Assembly: GCA_964396965.1 (NCBI GenBank)
Contig: CAYNGD010000010.1
Coordinates: 1 to 63,136 of the forward strand
Direction of reading: 5' to 3'
From: JABMRW01 sp964396965
GTDB taxonomy: Bacteria; Chloroflexota; Dehalococcoidia; Dehalococcoidales; BS750m-G39
DNA: 63,136 nucleotides
Shown here: piece after piece, positions 34,756 to 42,177 of the stretch
Layout: each line of letters starts with the position of its first letter
Position numbering within the stretch: the stretch's first letter is position 1
Position numbers and translations under genes: made by a program
The notes under the pieces: generated by a model
Database searches by the model: none
What the model was told of the DNA's origin: nothing
The model's input: only the letters and a program-made list of their open reading frames with translations

Positions 34756-35511
34756 ATGCGGTTAAAGGGTAAAGTGGCCATCATTACTGGAAGTGCCCGG
34801 GGCATGGGCAGGGTATTTGCGCTGCGTTTCGCTAGAGAAGGAGCCAAATTAACCATCTGTGATGTCCTTGACTGTAGTCCGGTCGCTAGTGAGATAGAAG
34901 CCATCGGTGGGGAGGTGCTGGCGCTAAAAACTGATGTTACCAGTGAGAGGGATAATGCCGAGATGGCCGAAAAGACAGCCCAGCGTTTTGGCCGGATAGA
35001 CATTCTGGTCAACAATGCCGCCATTATTGGCGGCGAGAATTTTGTGAAACCACCGGAACAGACAACGGCCAAAGAGTGGAACAGGATGCTGGAAGTAAAT
35101 GTTACCGGCACATTCCTTTGCTGTAAAGCCGTTATTCCCTACATGAAAAAACAGGGCGGAGGCAAAATTGTTAATATTGCTTCAACCGCTGGTTTATTTG
35201 GCATACCCTTCTTTCTCCATTATAGCGCCTCCAAGGGCGGTGTGGTCACCATGACCCGTGGCTTGGCTAGAGCGCTGGGCGATTTCAATATCAACGTAAA
35301 TGCGGTGGCCCCTGGTCTGGTCATGACCAAAGCGATGCAGACGGCGTTCTCCGAAGAAGATGCAAAACAGACGGTGGAGACTAAACAAATTCTCAAGCGA
35401 AACATAAAACCGGAAGACATAGCCGGGGTGGTGCTCTTTCTGGCTTCCGATGAGGCCGACGTGATTACCGGGCAGACGCTGGCGGTTAACGCCGGCGAAT
35501 ACCTGCACTAA
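34756..35511 (+). CDS. Short-chain dehydrogenase/reductase
   Basis: 251 residues of classical SDR type: TGSARGMGRVFA binds NAD(P), NNAAIIGG is the structural motif, and Tyr-x3-Lys is in HYSASKGG. The C-terminus ends AVNAGEYLH rather than the usual VDGG. It probably oxidises or reduces an alcohol/ketone of the compound imported by the Liv system. It is 70 nt after livM with its own GGAGGAAGGAGG site. Confidence 0.88.
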   Translation: MRLKGKVAIITGSARGMGRVFALRFAREGAKLTICDVLDCSPVASEIEAIGGEVLALKTDVTSERDNAEMAEKTAQRFGRIDILVNNAAIIGGENFVKPPEQTTAKEWNRMLEVNVTGTFLCCKAVIPYMKKQGGGKIVNIASTAGLFGIPFFLHYSASKGGVVTMTRGLARALGDFNINVNAVAPGLVMTKAMQTAFSEEDAKQTVETKQILKRNIKPEDIAGVVLFLASDEADVITGQTLAVNAGEYLH

Positions 35512-35565
35512 ATTAAAGCAAGCCGTTAGTTTGAGGAAATTCTAGCTAGAAAGGAGGGTAAGATA

Positions 35566-36363
35566 ATGTCCGGAGAGAGCATCTTTGACCTATCGGGAAA
35601 AGTGTCCTTGGTTACCGGTGCCGGCAGCGGGCTGGGCCGAGTTCTGTGTGAGGCCATGGCGGAATACGGCAGTGACGTGGCCTGCTCAGATATTAACGAG
35701 GCCTGGGCGCAGGAGACGTCAGATATAATCGCTAAATACGGAGTAAAGACATTAGTCGTTAAAGCCGACGTGTCAAAAAAAGACGAAGTAAAGGCATTGT
35801 TCGGCAAGGTTGACCAGAAGTTTGGCCGGCTCGATGTCCTGTTTAATAATGCCGGAATCGCTACTAAGGGGGTCAGACTTCACGAAAGACGGCTGGAGGA
35901 CTGGAATAAAGTAATTTCGGTCAATCTGACCGGCACTTTTTTGTGCATGCAGGAAGGCATAAAATTGATGCTCCGGCAGAAGAGCGGCTCAATCATCAAC
36001 ATAAGTTCGATACTGGGGTTTAGAGCCCTCGGCCCGGATATTCTGGCTATTGAACATTACATTGCCTCCAAACACGGCATAATCGGCCTTACCAGAACAG
36101 CGGCGGTGCAGTATGGTAAGGATAATATCAGAGTAAACGCCATCGCCCCCGGCTTCTACGGCGAAACCAAACTTGGCGATGTGGAAGAGAGAACTGATGC
36201 CGAGGCTCAGGCCTGGGCAGAGAAGACAATAAAGTTAATCCCCCTGGGGAGATTTGCCGAACCTAAAGAGCTGAAGGGACTAGCTGTTTTTCTGGCCTCG
36301 GATGCCTCCAGCTACGTCACCGGTGCCACCTACGTAACCGATGGTGGCTGTACCGCTTGGTAG
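35566..36363 (+). CDS. Short-chain dehydrogenase/reductase
   Basis: 265 residues, classical SDR: TGAGSGLGRVLCEAM, FNNAGIATKG, ISSILG and the active site HYIASKHGIIG (Tyr-x3-Lys), ending VTDGG. It is only moderately similar to the SDR just upstream. AAGGAGGG precedes the ATG. It is the last gene of the plus-strand liv-SDR unit and is followed by a strong terminator. Substrate unknown. Confidence 0.88.
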   Translation: MSGESIFDLSGKVSLVTGAGSGLGRVLCEAMAEYGSDVACSDINEAWAQETSDIIAKYGVKTLVVKADVSKKDEVKALFGKVDQKFGRLDVLFNNAGIATKGVRLHERRLEDWNKVISVNLTGTFLCMQEGIKLMLRQKSGSIINISSILGFRALGPDILAIEHYIASKHGIIGLTRTAAVQYGKDNIRVNAIAPGFYGETKLGDVEERTDAEAQAWAEKTIKLIPLGRFAEPKELKGLAVFLASDASSYVTGATYVTDGGCTAW

Positions 36364-36381
36364 AAAACTCCGAAATTTGAT

Positions 36382-36410
36382 AGCGCCGGCGTAAAAGCCG
36401 GCGCTTTTTG
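36382..36410 (+). terminator. Intrinsic terminator of liv-SDR unit
   Basis: A perfect 9-bp stem AGCGCCGGC/GCCGGCGCT with loop GTAAAA, followed by a T run. It lies 19 bp after the SDR stop. Confidence 0.9.
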
Positions 36411-36432
36411 ATTTTGGATTATCTGGCTAGGC

Positions 36433-36509
36433 TGGCGACCCCGGCGGGATTTGAACCCGCGATCTCCACCGTGACAGGGTGGCATGTTAGACCGCTACAC
36501 CACGGGGCC
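36433..36509 (-). tRNA. tRNA-Asp (GTC)
   Basis: Minus strand. The acceptor stem GGCCCCG pairs with CGGGGTC, the T arm has GGTTCAAATCC and the anticodon loop is CTGTCAC with anticodon GTC. The discriminator is G and CCA is encoded at 36433-36435. Confidence 0.97.
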
Positions 36510-36521
36510 GCTTTCTAGGAA

Positions 36522-36550
36522 AGTCTATCAGGGGCGTGTTTTGGTGTCAA
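36522..36550 (-). promoter_or_regulatory. Promoter of tRNA-Asp
   Basis: Minus-strand TTGACA (36545-36550) and TAGACT (36522-36527), spacer 17 bp, ending 12 bp before the mature 5' end. Confidence 0.75.
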
Positions 36551-36573
36551 GCTTGGGGTTTCCAGCCTAGGTA

Positions 36574-36603
36574 TTGTTTGCCCTTCTTTGGGTATGTTAT
36601 AAT
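36574..36603 (+). promoter_or_regulatory. Promoter of rpsF operon
   Basis: TTGTTT (36574-36579) and TATAAT (36598-36603), spacer 18 bp, giving a leader of about 20 nt to the rpsF start. It is divergent from and close to the tRNA-Asp promoter. Confidence 0.65.
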
Positions 36604-36629
36604 GTCTCACCAAGTTGATAGAGGATGAT

Positions 36630-36938
36630 ATGACAACTCAAGAAGATAAGAAACTGCGTGATTACGAACTGGTGGTGATTATCAGCCCGGAGGTGGCCGA
36701 GGAGGCCGCCAGCGGCGTAATGGAAGGCGTGAGCCGCTACATTACCGGTAACGGCGGCACGGTTGACGCGGTTGAGCCGTGGGGTAAAAAAAAGCTTGCG
36801 TATCCGATAAAGCATTTTATGGAGGGTAGCTATGTGCTGAGCCGTTTCAAAATGCAGCCCAAGTTCACCAAACAGCTGGAGGCAAACCTGCGGATCTCCG
36901 AGGACGTGCTGCGGCATCTGCTGGTTAAGCTTGATTAG
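36630..36938 (+). CDS. rpsF: Ribosomal protein bS6
   Basis: About 102 residues from the ATG at 36630 (GAGG upstream; an in-frame start at 36615 is also possible). LRDYELVVIISPE and WGKKKLAYPIKHFMEGSYVL are bS6 hallmarks. It binds bS18 on the 30S platform. The operon rpsF-ssb-rpsR is the common bacterial order. Confidence 0.95.
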   Translation: MTTQEDKKLRDYELVVIISPEVAEEAASGVMEGVSRYITGNGGTVDAVEPWGKKKLAYPIKHFMEGSYVLSRFKMQPKFTKQLEANLRISEDVLRHLLVKLD

Positions 36939-36987
36939 GGCCGAGGTTGGTCCCGGCTGGTTGGCGGGGCGGAAGGAGTTTAGGACG

Positions 36988-37407
36988 ATGTTGACCTTAA
37001 ACAAAGTGATGATTATTGGCAATGTTGGCACAGACCCCGAAATGCGTTTCACCCCCAATGGCAATCCGGTAACCTCGTTTCGCGTCGCCACCAACTGGGT
37101 CTTCACCAACCCCGAAGGTGAGCGTAAGCAGGAGACGGAGTGGTTTACCGTGGTCGCCTGGAACCGCCTGGCCGAAAACTGCAACCAGTTTTTGACCAAG
37201 GGACAGCGTGTTTACGCGGAGGGCAGGCTGCGCACCCGCGCCTGGGAGGGCCAGGACGGGCAGCGGCGGCAAAGAAGCGAAGTGATAGCCAACCGGGTGC
37301 TCTTTCTGGACAAGCAGGCGGTGGCGCCCTTCCCTGGTGAGGGGGGTGAGGAGTCTGCTGCCGCCGAGCCGGAGCCGGAAGACATTCCGTTCCCGGAAGA
37401 AAGCTAG
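36988..37407 (+). CDS. ssb: Single-stranded DNA-binding protein
   Basis: About 139 residues. The OB fold opens LNKVMIIGNVGTDPEMRFTP and contains WFTVVAWNRLAE; the acidic tail ends EDIPFPEES, the partner-binding tip. The ATG at 36988 has GGAAGGAG upstream; a longer frame from 36931 is less likely as it overlaps rpsF. It protects single-stranded DNA in replication and repair. Confidence 0.95.
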   Translation: MLTLNKVMIIGNVGTDPEMRFTPNGNPVTSFRVATNWVFTNPEGERKQETEWFTVVAWNRLAENCNQFLTKGQRVYAEGRLRTRAWEGQDGQRRQRSEVIANRVLFLDKQAVAPFPGEGGEESAAAEPEPEDIPFPEES

Positions 37408-37444
37408 AATCTTAAATTAGAAGGGTTAGAGGTGATTTAATAGT

Positions 37445-37747
37445 ATGGCTGGACAAAATTCTGCCGAGCCAGAGGGCAAGAGACGGGGTAGAGGAAGGTA
37501 TATACCCCGGCGCAAACACTGCTCCTTCTGTGCCGATGGTGTGGAGCTGATAGACTACAAGGAGCCGGCCAAGCTGCGCCGCTATATCTCAGACCGGGGC
37601 AAGATTGAGCCCCGCCGTAAGACCGGCACCTGCGCTAGGCACCAGCGCGCCCTGGCCGAGGCGATAAAGAGGGCCAGGCACCTGGCTCTGCTGCCCTATG
37701 TTCCTGAACATATCCATCAAACGGGTGGCGTCGGCGTACGCGATTAG
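37445..37747 (+). CDS. rpsR: Ribosomal protein bS18
   Basis: 100 residues. The basic N-terminus is followed by CSFCADG and later TGTCARHQR, giving the cysteine/histidine set of the zinc-binding form of bS18. YKEPAKLRRYISDRGKIEPR is the conserved core. It partners bS6 on the small subunit and is the last gene of the rpsF operon. Confidence 0.95.
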   Translation: MAGQNSAEPEGKRRGRGRYIPRRKHCSFCADGVELIDYKEPAKLRRYISDRGKIEPRRKTGTCARHQRALAEAIKRARHLALLPYVPEHIHQTGGVGVRD

Positions 37748-37779
37748 CCGGCTAAGGCTCGTTTCCGCGGCGGCTTTTT
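37746..37779 (+). terminator. Probable terminator after rpsR
   Basis: AGCCG and CGGCT flank a GC-rich loop and are followed by TTTTT, overlapping the rpsR stop codon. The stem is short. Confidence 0.45.
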
Positions 37780-37793
37780 CTCGCTTCTTTGCA

Positions 37794-37823
37794 TTGACAC
37801 CCCAGAGATAGCAGAAGTATAAT
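37794..37823 (+). promoter_or_regulatory. Promoter of rpmH operon
   Basis: Consensus TTGACA (37794-37799) and TATAAT (37818-37823) with an 18-bp spacer; the leader to rpmH is about 16 nt. Confidence 0.85.
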
Positions 37824-37845
37824 CATCTTTACTAAAGGAGTTATA

Positions 37846-37986
37846 GTGCCCAAGAGGACCTATCAACCGAAGAAGATTCCTAGGAAACGTGAGCATGGCT
37901 TTCGGGCCAGAATGAGCACCCGGGGTGGGCGGTCCGTCCTGAAAGCCAGGCGGCTCAAGGGACGTCAGCGTCTCATTGTGGTGTGA
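37846..37986 (+). CDS. rpmH: Ribosomal protein bL34
   Basis: A 46-residue protein starting with GTG after AAAGGAG. MPKRTYQPKKIPRKREHGFR followed by ARMSTRGGRSVLKARRLKGR is unmistakable bL34. It is the first gene of the rpmH-rnpA-yidD-yidC-jag block and its stop overlaps the start region of rnpA. No dnaA gene or DnaA-box cluster lies upstream, so the classic origin neighbourhood is not present here. Confidence 0.97.
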   Translation: MPKRTYQPKKIPRKREHGFRARMSTRGGRSVLKARRLKGRQRLIVV

Positions 37987-38348
37987 CCATGCCGGGGAGA
38001 CAGTACCTGACTAAGTCAGAGCAGTACGCCGAGGTTTATGAGAGGGGCGGTTCGTGGGCGGATGGTCTGGTGGTGATGAAGGCGCTGCCCAACGGACTGG
38101 CCTGGTCGCGGTACGGTTTTTCGGTGGGTAAGCGGCTGGGTGGGGCGGTGGCCAGAAACCGGGTGAAGCGCCGCCTCCGGGAAATCCTGCACTCAACTCA
38201 GTTGAAGCCGGGGTGGGATATCATCTTTATCGCCCGCCCTCCCGCCGCCGCCGCTAGCTTCGCCAGCCTGGGGAAATCGGTCCAGGCTCTTCTGTCCCGG
38301 GCCAGGCTAACGAGGGAATATGAAAAGGCTTGCCTTAGGGTTAATTAG
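37983..38348 (+). CDS. rnpA: Ribonuclease P protein component
   Basis: About 121 residues from GTG (37983), or 119 from the ATG at 37989. YGFSVGKRLGGAVARNRVKRRLRE contains the RNR motif that binds RNase P RNA. It supports 5' maturation of tRNAs. The gene overlaps rpmH at GTGTGACCATG and yidD by 29 nt, so translation of the three is probably coupled. Confidence 0.95.
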   Translation: MTMPGRQYLTKSEQYAEVYERGGSWADGLVVMKALPNGLAWSRYGFSVGKRLGGAVARNRVKRRLREILHSTQLKPGWDIIFIARPPAAAASFASLGKSVQALLSRARLTREYEKACLRVN

Positions 38349-38547
38349 ACTTTATCAGTCCACTCTTTCTCAGGTTATGCCGCCCAACTGCCGCTTCACC
38401 CCGTCCTGCTCTCAGTACACCTACGAGGCCATCTCCAGGTTTGGCCTGATTAAGGGGGTGTGGCTGGGGGCCAGGCGGATAGCCCGCTGCCACCCCTTTA
38501 ACGCCGGCGGCTATGACCCGGTGCCCTCGTCCTGGAGGAGCCGGTAG
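38320..38547 (+). CDS. yidD: Membrane protein insertion factor YidD
   Basis: 75 residues with the YidD signature LIRLYQSTLSQVMPPNCRF, CSQYTYEAI and RIARCHPFNAGGYDPVP. It is a small amphipathic protein that assists YidC at the membrane. Its stop directly abuts the start of the next gene. Confidence 0.95.
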   Translation: MKRLALGLIRLYQSTLSQVMPPNCRFTPSCSQYTYEAISRFGLIKGVWLGARRIARCHPFNAGGYDPVPSSWRSR

Positions 38548-39714
38548 GTGAAGGGTCGAAAGAGCCCGCCGGCGGGCAAGGTTGTTCTGCTGGTTGTTCT
38601 GCTTCTGCTGGGGCTGGTCCTTGTCGGTTGCACCGGCATCAGGAGCTCCCCCGAGGGCGGCTCCGGGGGGACAATTGCCGATAGCACCCTGTTTCTTTCC
38701 CCGCTGTTGGTGCAGACCGGCGGCGGCTTCGGCTGTAGTTCGCCAACGGTGAACGGTAAGCTGGTGGCGCTAAACGCCGCCAATGGCACCCGTATCTGGG
38801 AGTTCACCCTGGAGGGCTCATCCTCGGGCGGCGGCTTCGGCTGTGCCCCGGCGGCGGCACCGGCCGCGGTCTACGGCAGCCCGGCGGTGGCCGGGGAACT
38901 GGTCTACGTCGGCGGCTACAGCGGCAAGGTCTATGCCATTAATATCACCTCGGGGGCGCTCCGGTGGGTCTACCCCCGCGAGGGCAGCCTGCAGCCTATT
39001 ATCGGAGGAGTGATAGTCGTCCAGGACAAGCTCTATTTCAGCAGCGCTGGTGGCTCGGTCTATGCCCTGGATGCCGCCACCGGCGATTTACAGTGGGATT
39101 TTGCCACCGGCGGTAAAATCTGGGCGACCCCGGCGGTCAGCGGCGACAGTTTATACATCAGTTCCTTTGATAAAAAGGTCTATGCGCTGAGCACCAGCGA
39201 CGGCACCAAAAAGTGGGAGTATCAGGCGGAGGGGGCTATTGTCTCCACCCCGCTGGTTTATAACGGCACCGTCTATGTCGGCTCCTTTGACCGGAATTTT
39301 TATGCCCTGGATGCGGCCACGGGCAGCCTTAAGTGGAAGTTCTCGGCGGAGAACTGGTTCTGGACCAGGGCACTGGCCTACAACGGCACCATCTATGCCG
39401 GCTGTTTTGACGGTAAGGTCTATGCCCTGGATGCCGAGACCGGCCAGGAGCTGGCCGCCATTGACCTGAAAAGCCCGGTCTATTCCTGGCCGGTTCTGGT
39501 TGGCAGCCGGGTTATTTGCGCCACCGAGAAGGGCACCATCTACGCTATTGATACCGCCACTAATCAGGCCACGCTTTTAACCGATATCGGAGAAACGGTC
39601 TACGCCCCGCTTTGCGCTAGCGGTGATATTGTCTATGTTTACAGCCAGCAACAGAACCTTTATGCCCTGAATACCACCTCCGGGGCGAGCCTGTGGAGTC
39701 TGACCGTTAAGTGA
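38548..39714 (+). CDS. PQQ/BamB-like propeller lipoprotein
   Basis: 388 residues. A lipoprotein signal ends LVLVGC, followed by seven or eight repeats of the VYALDAATGDLQW type, the beta-propeller blade of PQQ/BamB-like proteins. It lies outside the membrane. It sits between yidD and yidC with no gap, which suggests a link with membrane protein insertion or folding, analogous to BamB; this is inference. Cys-containing GGGFGCSS and GGGFGCAP loops interrupt the first blades. Confidence 0.85.
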   Translation: MKGRKSPPAGKVVLLVVLLLLGLVLVGCTGIRSSPEGGSGGTIADSTLFLSPLLVQTGGGFGCSSPTVNGKLVALNAANGTRIWEFTLEGSSSGGGFGCAPAAAPAAVYGSPAVAGELVYVGGYSGKVYAINITSGALRWVYPREGSLQPIIGGVIVVQDKLYFSSAGGSVYALDAATGDLQWDFATGGKIWATPAVSGDSLYISSFDKKVYALSTSDGTKKWEYQAEGAIVSTPLVYNGTVYVGSFDRNFYALDAATGSLKWKFSAENWFWTRALAYNGTIYAGCFDGKVYALDAETGQELAAIDLKSPVYSWPVLVGSRVICATEKGTIYAIDTATNQATLLTDIGETVYAPLCASGDIVYVYSQQQNLYALNTTSGASLWSLTVK

Positions 39715-39725
39715 GGTAAGTTGCG

Positions 39726-40706
39726 TTGAACCCCTGGGATATAATCGCCATGCAGCCAATGATAAACATCCTCATTGTGCTGACTCATTATCTCTTCAAC
39801 AACTTCGGGGTGGCGATTATCGTGCTGACCCTTATCGTTAACGGCGTAATGTTCCCCCTTACCCTGAAACAGGTCTACGCCTCCAAGGCGATGCAGGACC
39901 TCCAGCCCAAGATCGCCGAGCTCCAGAAGAAGTACGCCAAGGATAAGGAGAAGCTGTCCCGGGAGCAGATGAGGCTCTTTAAGGAGGCGGGGGTAAGCCC
40001 GGCTGGTTGCCTGCTGCCCCTGATAATACAGATGCCCATCTGGATTGCCCTCTATCAGGCGATAATCCGGGTGCTGGCGGTAATTCCAGAGAACTTGGTG
40101 GGCCTCTCCCCCTATCTCTATCACTGGCAGATAGTATATTCCACCCTGCCCCTGGAGAATCACTTCCTCTGGCTGGATCTAGCCGGAGGCGATATGATTC
40201 TGGCGCTGCTGGTGGGGGGGACGATGTGGGTGCAGCAGAAGATGGTGATGACGCCCTCCGCCGACCCCAAGCAGCAACAGCAGTCCAGCATGATGCTGTG
40301 GATAATGCCAATAATGTTTGCCTATCTGACCCTCTCATTCCCCAGCGGGCTGGCCCTTTTCTGGGTGGCCTCAAATATCTTCAGAATCGGCGTGCAGTAT
40401 TCTATCGGCGGGTGGGGAGGTCTGATAAGCCGGGAGCCTAAAAAGGCCGCCGTCCGGGATAAAAAGTACAAGGAACGCATCGCCCGGGTGGAAGAGTCCT
40501 CTAGGATAGACGAATTCCCTAAGTTAGAGGAATCGCCTGAAGGTGGTGCTGATATCGTTGTGCCGAGTTCGACACAGGAAGAAGGTTTGAGCCATGGAGA
40601 GTCTGGAGGTAAGCGCCACGACCGTGGAGGCGGCTATCCAAAAAGCATTAGAGCAACTAGGCGTAAGCCGAGAAAAGGTGGAGGTCACCGTCGTAAAGGC
40701 GGGTAG
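39726..40706 (+). CDS. yidC: Membrane insertase YidC/Oxa1
   Basis: 326 residues of the short single-membrane type without a large outer domain. The core is about 20-235 with five helices, including NFGVAIIVLTLIVNGVMFPL and LLPLIIQMPIWIALYQAI. The start is TTG at 39726. The C-terminal tail is long and very basic (RRKPRKGGGHRRKGG) and its last 113 nt overlap the start of jag in another frame. Such a tail would help bind ribosomes, as in Oxa1; inferred. Confidence 0.93.
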   Translation: MNPWDIIAMQPMINILIVLTHYLFNNFGVAIIVLTLIVNGVMFPLTLKQVYASKAMQDLQPKIAELQKKYAKDKEKLSREQMRLFKEAGVSPAGCLLPLIIQMPIWIALYQAIIRVLAVIPENLVGLSPYLYHWQIVYSTLPLENHFLWLDLAGGDMILALLVGGTMWVQQKMVMTPSADPKQQQQSSMMLWIMPIMFAYLTLSFPSGLALFWVASNIFRIGVQYSIGGWGGLISREPKKAAVRDKKYKERIARVEESSRIDEFPKLEESPEGGADIVVPSSTQEEGLSHGESGGKRHDRGGGYPKSIRATRRKPRKGGGHRRKGG

Positions 40707-41262
40707 GTCGGGCATTCTGGGGCTGGGGGCAGAGGAGGCGGTGGTAAGGGTGAGTCCTTTAGCCATGGGCGCGGAAGAGAAAAGCCAGATAACTGAGGTG
40801 GCCAGGGAGTCCCTGGAGGGCCTGCTGGGCCGGCTGGGGGTGGAGGCGTCGGTGAACTTAGAGGAGAAACCTCCCTTTGGGTCGAGCGCCGGGACCTCCG
40901 ACGTTATCACCATTAACGTCACCGGCGATGACCTCGGCATCCTGATCGGGCGGCGGGGCCAGACCCTGGCGGCTCTGCAGCATATCGTCCGGCTTATGGT
41001 GGCTCATCGGATAAAGGAGCGAGTCCCTATCGTTATTGATGTGGAGGGGTATAAACAGCGTCGCTACGAGGCACTGCAGGCTTTAGCCCTGCGGATGGCG
41101 GAGCAGGTGAGGGAGAGAAGAAAACCGTTCGCTCTGGAGCCGATGCCGGCCTATGAGCGGCGTATTATTCACCTGACTTTGGCCGATAACCCCGATGTCA
41201 CCACCGAGAGCACCGGCGTGGGCGAGGTGCGTAAGGTGGTTATTATGCCCAGGCCGAAATAG
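40594..41262 (+). CDS. jag: RNA-binding protein Jag/KhpB
   Basis: 222 residues: a Jag N-domain (about 1-50, GRSGILGLGAEEA), a KH domain with GRRGQTLAALQHI, and a C-terminal R3H domain (RRIIHLTLADNPDVTTES). It binds RNA and affects cell-shape and division genes in other bacteria. It begins inside yidC. Confidence 0.93.
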   Translation: MESLEVSATTVEAAIQKALEQLGVSREKVEVTVVKAGRSGILGLGAEEAVVRVSPLAMGAEEKSQITEVARESLEGLLGRLGVEASVNLEEKPPFGSSAGTSDVITINVTGDDLGILIGRRGQTLAALQHIVRLMVAHRIKERVPIVIDVEGYKQRRYEALQALALRMAEQVRERRKPFALEPMPAYERRIIHLTLADNPDVTTESTGVGEVRKVVIMPRPK

Positions 41263-41296
41263 CCTTTCTGGAGAATAACCGGGAAAAGGAGGAGAA

Positions 41297-42088
41297 ATGG
41301 CCAAGAAAGAAGCTAAGACTGACTGGGCAGGACTCAGCCGGGATTTGGAGTGTCTGCTTCGCCTGAAGACAAGCCCGATTGCCTACAAGAGACTGGAGAA
41401 AGCGGAGGAGCTGGAGAAGATACCGGATGTGATCCCGCTTGACCGCCTGGCCACTTTTTGCCAGGTACCGGCTCTGGTGCGGAGAATAGGCCTGACCATA
41501 GGGGTGACCAGAGCCAACCTCGGTGAGCGCTGTGCTCGAATCAATGGCCTGGCGCCGACTACCGAAAAGGAGCTCACCTGGGAGGCGAATGCCTTTGCCA
41601 ATACCTGGTTTGCCAACGTGGCCGAGGCCAGAAAGCAGATGGCGGCCTATCCCACGGTGCCGCCCGGAGAGGCGGTGGTGCTGGCCCCGCTGGCGGCGGG
41701 TAAGTTTGACCCCGATGTTATCTTAATCTACGGCAACCCGGCCCAGATGATGCTGCTGATGAACGGGCTCCAGTTCAAGGACTACCAGCGCTTTCAGTTC
41801 TTCTTCATCGGCGAAGGCTCCTGTGCCGACGCCCTGGCCCAGTGCTACACCACCGGCAAGCCGGCCCTGACCATCCCCTGTCTGGGAGAGAGGGAGTTCG
41901 GCACCGTCACCGAGGATGAACTGGTTATGGCGCTGCCGCCGGCGATGATGGCCAAGGCGGTGGAGGGATTGCAGGCGCTCCAGGCAAGAGGAATCAGCTT
42001 CCCAATTAAGTATATCGGACCTTCGTGTGACCCCTCGGTACCATCGGTAATACTCACACGAATCTACCCTGATTGGTTCAGTCATTGA
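41297..42088 (+). CDS. DUF169-family protein
   Basis: 263 residues. The pattern of COG2043/DUF169 is present: LRLKTSPIAYKRLE at the start, TFCQVPALVRRIG, C-A-R-I-N-G-L, and a late region with YTTGKPALTIPCLGERE. The biochemical role of the family is unknown. AGGAGAA precedes the ATG. It is 34 nt after jag and may share its transcript. Confidence 0.82.
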   Translation: MAKKEAKTDWAGLSRDLECLLRLKTSPIAYKRLEKAEELEKIPDVIPLDRLATFCQVPALVRRIGLTIGVTRANLGERCARINGLAPTTEKELTWEANAFANTWFANVAEARKQMAAYPTVPPGEAVVLAPLAAGKFDPDVILIYGNPAQMMLLMNGLQFKDYQRFQFFFIGEGSCADALAQCYTTGKPALTIPCLGEREFGTVTEDELVMALPPAMMAKAVEGLQALQARGISFPIKYIGPSCDPSVPSVILTRIYPDWFSH

Positions 42089-42177
42089 CCTCGGCTACAG
42101 CTGGCCTGCCCGTTATGGCTAACGCTAACACGGCCTGGTTCATTGCGGCCGGTGGCTTGATTTAATGGAGTTTGGAT

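Noticed and set aside
37740..37850. Replication origin next to rpmH
   Set aside because: No dnaA gene and no cluster of DnaA boxes; the upstream neighbour is rpsR.
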